A stretch of 16,555 nt of DNA from JBCDAP01 sp038747915. Lineage in GTDB: Bacteria; Planctomycetota; Phycisphaerae; Phycisphaerales; UBA1924. The notes under the pieces are model-generated. The model was not told the origin of the DNA and did not search any database. It was given only the letters and a program-made list of their open reading frames with translations. The position numbers and the translations under genes were made by a program. Positions within the stretch are counted from its first letter, which is position 1. Every line of letters starts with the position of its first letter. The stretch is taken from assembly GCA_038747915.1 (NCBI GenBank), contig JBCDJJ010000080.1:1-16555 (forward strand), read 5' to 3'. Shown in pieces: positions 13,832 to 16,555 of the stretch.

Positions 13832-16486
13832 ATGCTGCACAGCTCGCAGGCCCGCATCCACACCTTCCGCGTCGTCCCCGATCTCCCCGAGCCGCTTCAG
13901 CCCGTGCAGGAGCTCGCCCACAACCTCTGGTGGAGCTGGCACCCCGAGGCCATCAAGCTCTTCAAGCGGCTCGATCGCGAACTCTGGGAGTCAACCGGGC
14001 ACAACCCGGTCGCGCTGCTCGGTCAGCTCTCACAGGAGGCGCTCGACCGCTTCGCCAACGACCGGTCCTTCCTCTCGGCCCTCAACGAGGTCCACGCCCG
14101 GTTCCAGTACCACAACGAGCGCCGCTCGTGGTTCGAGCGGGTGCATCAGGAAGTCTGCGAGCACGGCAGCCCGAACGGGCAGTCGATGCGGGTCGCCTAC
14201 TTTTGCGCGGAGTTCGGGCTCACTGAGTGCTTTCAGATCTACTCCGGCGGCCTCGGGTGCCTGGCGGGCGATCACCTCAAGTCGGCATCCGAACTCGGCA
14301 TCCCGCTCTGCGCGGTGGGGCTGCTCTACCGGTGCGGTTACTTCCACCAGTATCTCAACGCCGAAGGGTGGCAGCAGGAGCACTACCCCGAGCTCGACAC
14401 CGGCAATCTGCCCGTTCAGCGGGTCCGCGACGACGAGACCGGCGAGCAAAAGCGGGTGCATGTCGAGCTGCCCGGGCGGATGGTCTCGATCGGCATCTGG
14501 CGGGCCAACGTCGGCCGCGTGCCGCTCTACCTGCTCGACACGAACATGCCCGAGAACTCGCTCGAGGACCGTGATATCACCCGCACGCTCTATGGCGGAG
14601 ATGTCGAGCACCGCATCAAGCAGGAGATTGTGCTCGGCGTCGGCGGTGTGCGCGCGCTCGAGGCGGTCGGCGAGCGCCCCAACGTGTACCACGCCAACGA
14701 GGGGCACGCGGCCTTTCTCTCGCTCGAGCGGATCACCCGGATCCGAGCCGAGCATGGCGTCTCGTTCGAAGAAGCCCAGCAGGCGTGCGCCGCTGGCAAC
14801 GTCTTCACGACACACACACCCGTACCCGCGGGCATCGACCGCTTCTCACCCGCCCTCATGGAGAGCTACTTCGCCGACTGGCTGCCCCAGCTCGGCGCCT
14901 CGTTCGACGATCTGCTCGGCCTCGGACGCACCAACCCCTTCGACCCGGAAGAGTTCTTCTCGATGGCGGTGCTCGCCGTGCGGACCAGCCAGTTCGCCAA
15001 CGGCGTCTCCAAGCTGCACGGCGTCGTGAGCCGCGGCATGTGGAACAGCATCTGGCCGGGCCTCCCGCAGCACGAGGTCCCGATCGGGCACGTGACCAAC
15101 GGCGTGCACCCGCGATCCTGGATCGCTGAGGAGCTCGCCTCGATGCACGACCGGTACGTGAGCCCCGACTGGCAGCTCGACCCGCGCGAGCGGGAACTCT
15201 GGGAACGCGTCTGGCACATCCCCGACGAAGAACTTTGGGCCTTCCGCAACCGTCAGCGGGAGCGGCTGGTCACCTGGGCCCGGCAGAAGATCCGCGAGCA
15301 GCTCGTCGCTCGCGGGCTGGGCTCGGCGCAGATCGAGCGCCGCGTGGGCCTACTCGACCCCGAGGTGCTCACGATCGGCTTTGCGCGCCGGTTCGCCACG
15401 TACAAGCGCGGCAACCTGCTGCTCCGCGATGCCGATCGTCTGCGGGCGATCTTCGAGCACGCCGCGGGCCCGGTGCAGTTCCTCGTCTCGGGCAAGGCCC
15501 ACCCCGCCGACGGCCCGGGCAAGGGGCTCATCCGCGAACTCGACCAGTTCGCGCTCGACCCCAAGCACCAGCACCGCATCTTCTTCCTCGAGGACTATGA
15601 CATGGACATCGCGCGGCACCTGATTCAGGGCTGCGACATCTGGCTGAACAACCCGCGGCGCGGCATGGAGGCCTCGGGCACGAGCGGCATGAAGGCCGCG
15701 ATGAACGGCGGGATCAACTGCTCCATCCTCGATGGATGGTGGGACGAGGCGTACACCCCGCTGCTCGGCTTCTCGATCGGCCACGGCGAGGAGTACGACG
15801 ATCCCAACGTTGCCGACGAGATCGAGGGCAACGCGCTGTACGACCTCTTCGAGCGGCAGATCGTGCCCGAGTTCTACACGCGCGACGAGGCCGGCATCCC
15901 GCTGCGCTGGATCAACCGCATCAAGGAGAACCTCGCGCATCTCACACCCGAGTTCTCCACCAACCGCATGCTGGCCGACTACGCCGAGAAGTACTACATG
16001 CCGGCCTTCCATCTTCAGAGCCGGCTGTGCGGCGAGGGCGTCCACGAGGCGACAGAGCTCGCCATCCAGATCCACCGCCTGCGGCAGTACTGGGGCAACG
16101 TGTCGATCGACGCCGTACACAGCGACACCGAGGCCGTCGTCGCCATCGGGCGGGACATCCATGTCCGAGCCGAGGTCACACTCGGCGCGCTCCGGCCGGA
16201 CGAGCTCCGCGTGGAGATCTACCACGGCACCACCGACGCGGTCGGCGACCTCGCCCACACCGGGACCGAGGAGATGACCTGCACCGGGGGCGACGAGCAG
16301 CACGGACGCTTCACATTCGAGGGTCGCTTCTCGCCAACACGCTCCGGCAACGCCGGCTTCGCCGTCCGGATCGTGCCGCGAGACGACCGAGTGGTCGGCA
16401 CCGCGATCCCCGGTCTCGTGACCTGGGACCGCGGCGAGATCCCGGCGTCCGCTGAGGTTCGTGAGCCGGTGCGAGCCGCTGGCTAG
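13832..16486 (+). CDS. glgP: Alpha-glucan (glycogen) phosphorylase, GT35, TIGR02094 type
   Basis: This PLP-dependent enzyme phosphorolyses alpha-1,4-glucans to glucose-1-phosphate in the cytosol. The protein has 884 residues. Its N-terminus ('ELAHNLWWSWHPEA') is the DUF3417-type region found in this subfamily. Downstream are 'YFCAEFGLTECFQIYSGGLG', 'THTPVPAGIDRF', 'VTNGVHPRSW', 'GFARRFATYKRGNLLLRD' and 'GKAHPADGPGKGLI'. The cofactor lysine is K621 in 'GMEASGTSGMKAAMNGG', with the 'TSGMK' form of this subfamily rather than the 'TGNMK' of classical phosphorylases. Residues from about 750 to 884 form a beta-rich C-terminal extension ('ELRVEIYHGTTDAVGD', 'FAVRIVPRDDR') seen in relatives of this type. 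The ATG at 13832 follows an AAGG site. It is downstream of the MurJ fusion with a 157-base gap, so it may have its own promoter. Confidence 0.95.
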   Translation: MLHSSQARIHTFRVVPDLPEPLQPVQELAHNLWWSWHPEAIKLFKRLDRELWESTGHNPVALLGQLSQEALDRFANDRSFLSALNEVHARFQYHNERRSWFERVHQEVCEHGSPNGQSMRVAYFCAEFGLTECFQIYSGGLGCLAGDHLKSASELGIPLCAVGLLYRCGYFHQYLNAEGWQQEHYPELDTGNLPVQRVRDDETGEQKRVHVELPGRMVSIGIWRANVGRVPLYLLDTNMPENSLEDRDITRTLYGGDVEHRIKQEIVLGVGGVRALEAVGERPNVYHANEGHAAFLSLERITRIRAEHGVSFEEAQQACAAGNVFTTHTPVPAGIDRFSPALMESYFADWLPQLGASFDDLLGLGRTNPFDPEEFFSMAVLAVRTSQFANGVSKLHGVVSRGMWNSIWPGLPQHEVPIGHVTNGVHPRSWIAEELASMHDRYVSPDWQLDPRERELWERVWHIPDEELWAFRNRQRERLVTWARQKIREQLVARGLGSAQIERRVGLLDPEVLTIGFARRFATYKRGNLLLRDADRLRAIFEHAAGPVQFLVSGKAHPADGPGKGLIRELDQFALDPKHQHRIFFLEDYDMDIARHLIQGCDIWLNNPRRGMEASGTSGMKAAMNGGINCSILDGWWDEAYTPLLGFSIGHGEEYDDPNVADEIEGNALYDLFERQIVPEFYTRDEAGIPLRWINRIKENLAHLTPEFSTNRMLADYAEKYYMPAFHLQSRLCGEGVHEATELAIQIHRLRQYWGNVSIDAVHSDTEAVVAIGRDIHVRAEVTLGALRPDELRVEIYHGTTDAVGDLAHTGTEEMTCTGGDEQHGRFTFEGRFSPTRSGNAGFAVRIVPRDDRVVGTAIPGLVTWDRGEIPASAEVREPVRAAG

Positions 16487-16492
16487 AGCAGA

Positions 16493-16548
16493 CCAAGTCA
16501 ACTCGTCTCGCCAGTCTCAGCGGTGGATCGACCGACTCCGCGACTTGG
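16493..16548. repeat. Weak long-loop inverted repeat after glgP
   Basis: CCAAGTC (16493-16499) pairs with GACTTGG (16542-16548) across 42 bases, in the last 69 bases of the window after the phosphorylase stop. No T-tract follows before the window ends, so a terminator cannot be claimed. The rest of this tail shows no gene. Confidence 0.25.
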
Positions 16549-16555
16549 GTGCCAC

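Noticed and set aside
8146..16486. A defence, toxin-antitoxin or secondary-metabolite island
   Set aside because: Every gene belongs to a housekeeping, signalling or envelope family, base composition looks uniform, and no integrase, transposase or repeat array is present.

Overview
This is GC-rich bacterial DNA with tightly packed genes. No rRNA, tRNA, CRISPR array, transposase or phage gene was recognised. The gene set resembles a planctomycete, possibly class Phycisphaerae: a squalene-hopene cyclase, a large exported carbohydrate-enzyme-like protein, a DUF151 nuclease of the 'PILIG' type, TruD, MurJ and a TIGR02094-type glucan phosphorylase. That placement is inferred from family style and base composition, not from a marker gene.

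Layout. (1) 1-1910, minus: a squalene-hopene cyclase whose homology stops at about 183. The last 180 bases to the window edge are low-complexity DNA with a 15-bp tandem repeat, a perfect GC hairpin and a 12-G run. (2) 2011-6049, plus: a FIST-domain sensory protein, then a 904-residue putative exported multidomain protein with a jelly-roll, a barrel-like region and beta-sandwich domains. (3) 10635 down to 6057, minus: a compact five-gene operon, HDOD protein, RecO, DUF151 nuclease, TruD, HAD phosphatase, with 4 to 16 base overlaps in its last four genes. (4) 10838-16486, plus: a ParA ATPase overlapping (GTGA) a VanZ-MurJ fusion, then an alpha-glucan phosphorylase.

How the genes relate. The minus operon joins a regulatory HDOD protein to repair and RNA-modification housekeeping genes. 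The plus unit couples a ParA-type positioning ATPase to lipid II flipping through a MurJ fused to a VanZ-like domain, which is the most distinctive architecture here. The phosphorylase makes glucose-1-phosphate, and the HAD protein resembles YihX-type glucose-1-phosphate phosphatases, so the two could act on one metabolite although they lie in different units.

The best candidates for new biology are the ParA/VanZ-MurJ pair, the uncharacterised exported glycosidase-like protein, and the interrupted cyclase with its repeat-rich junction. No defence system, secondary-metabolite cluster or mobile element was recognised.
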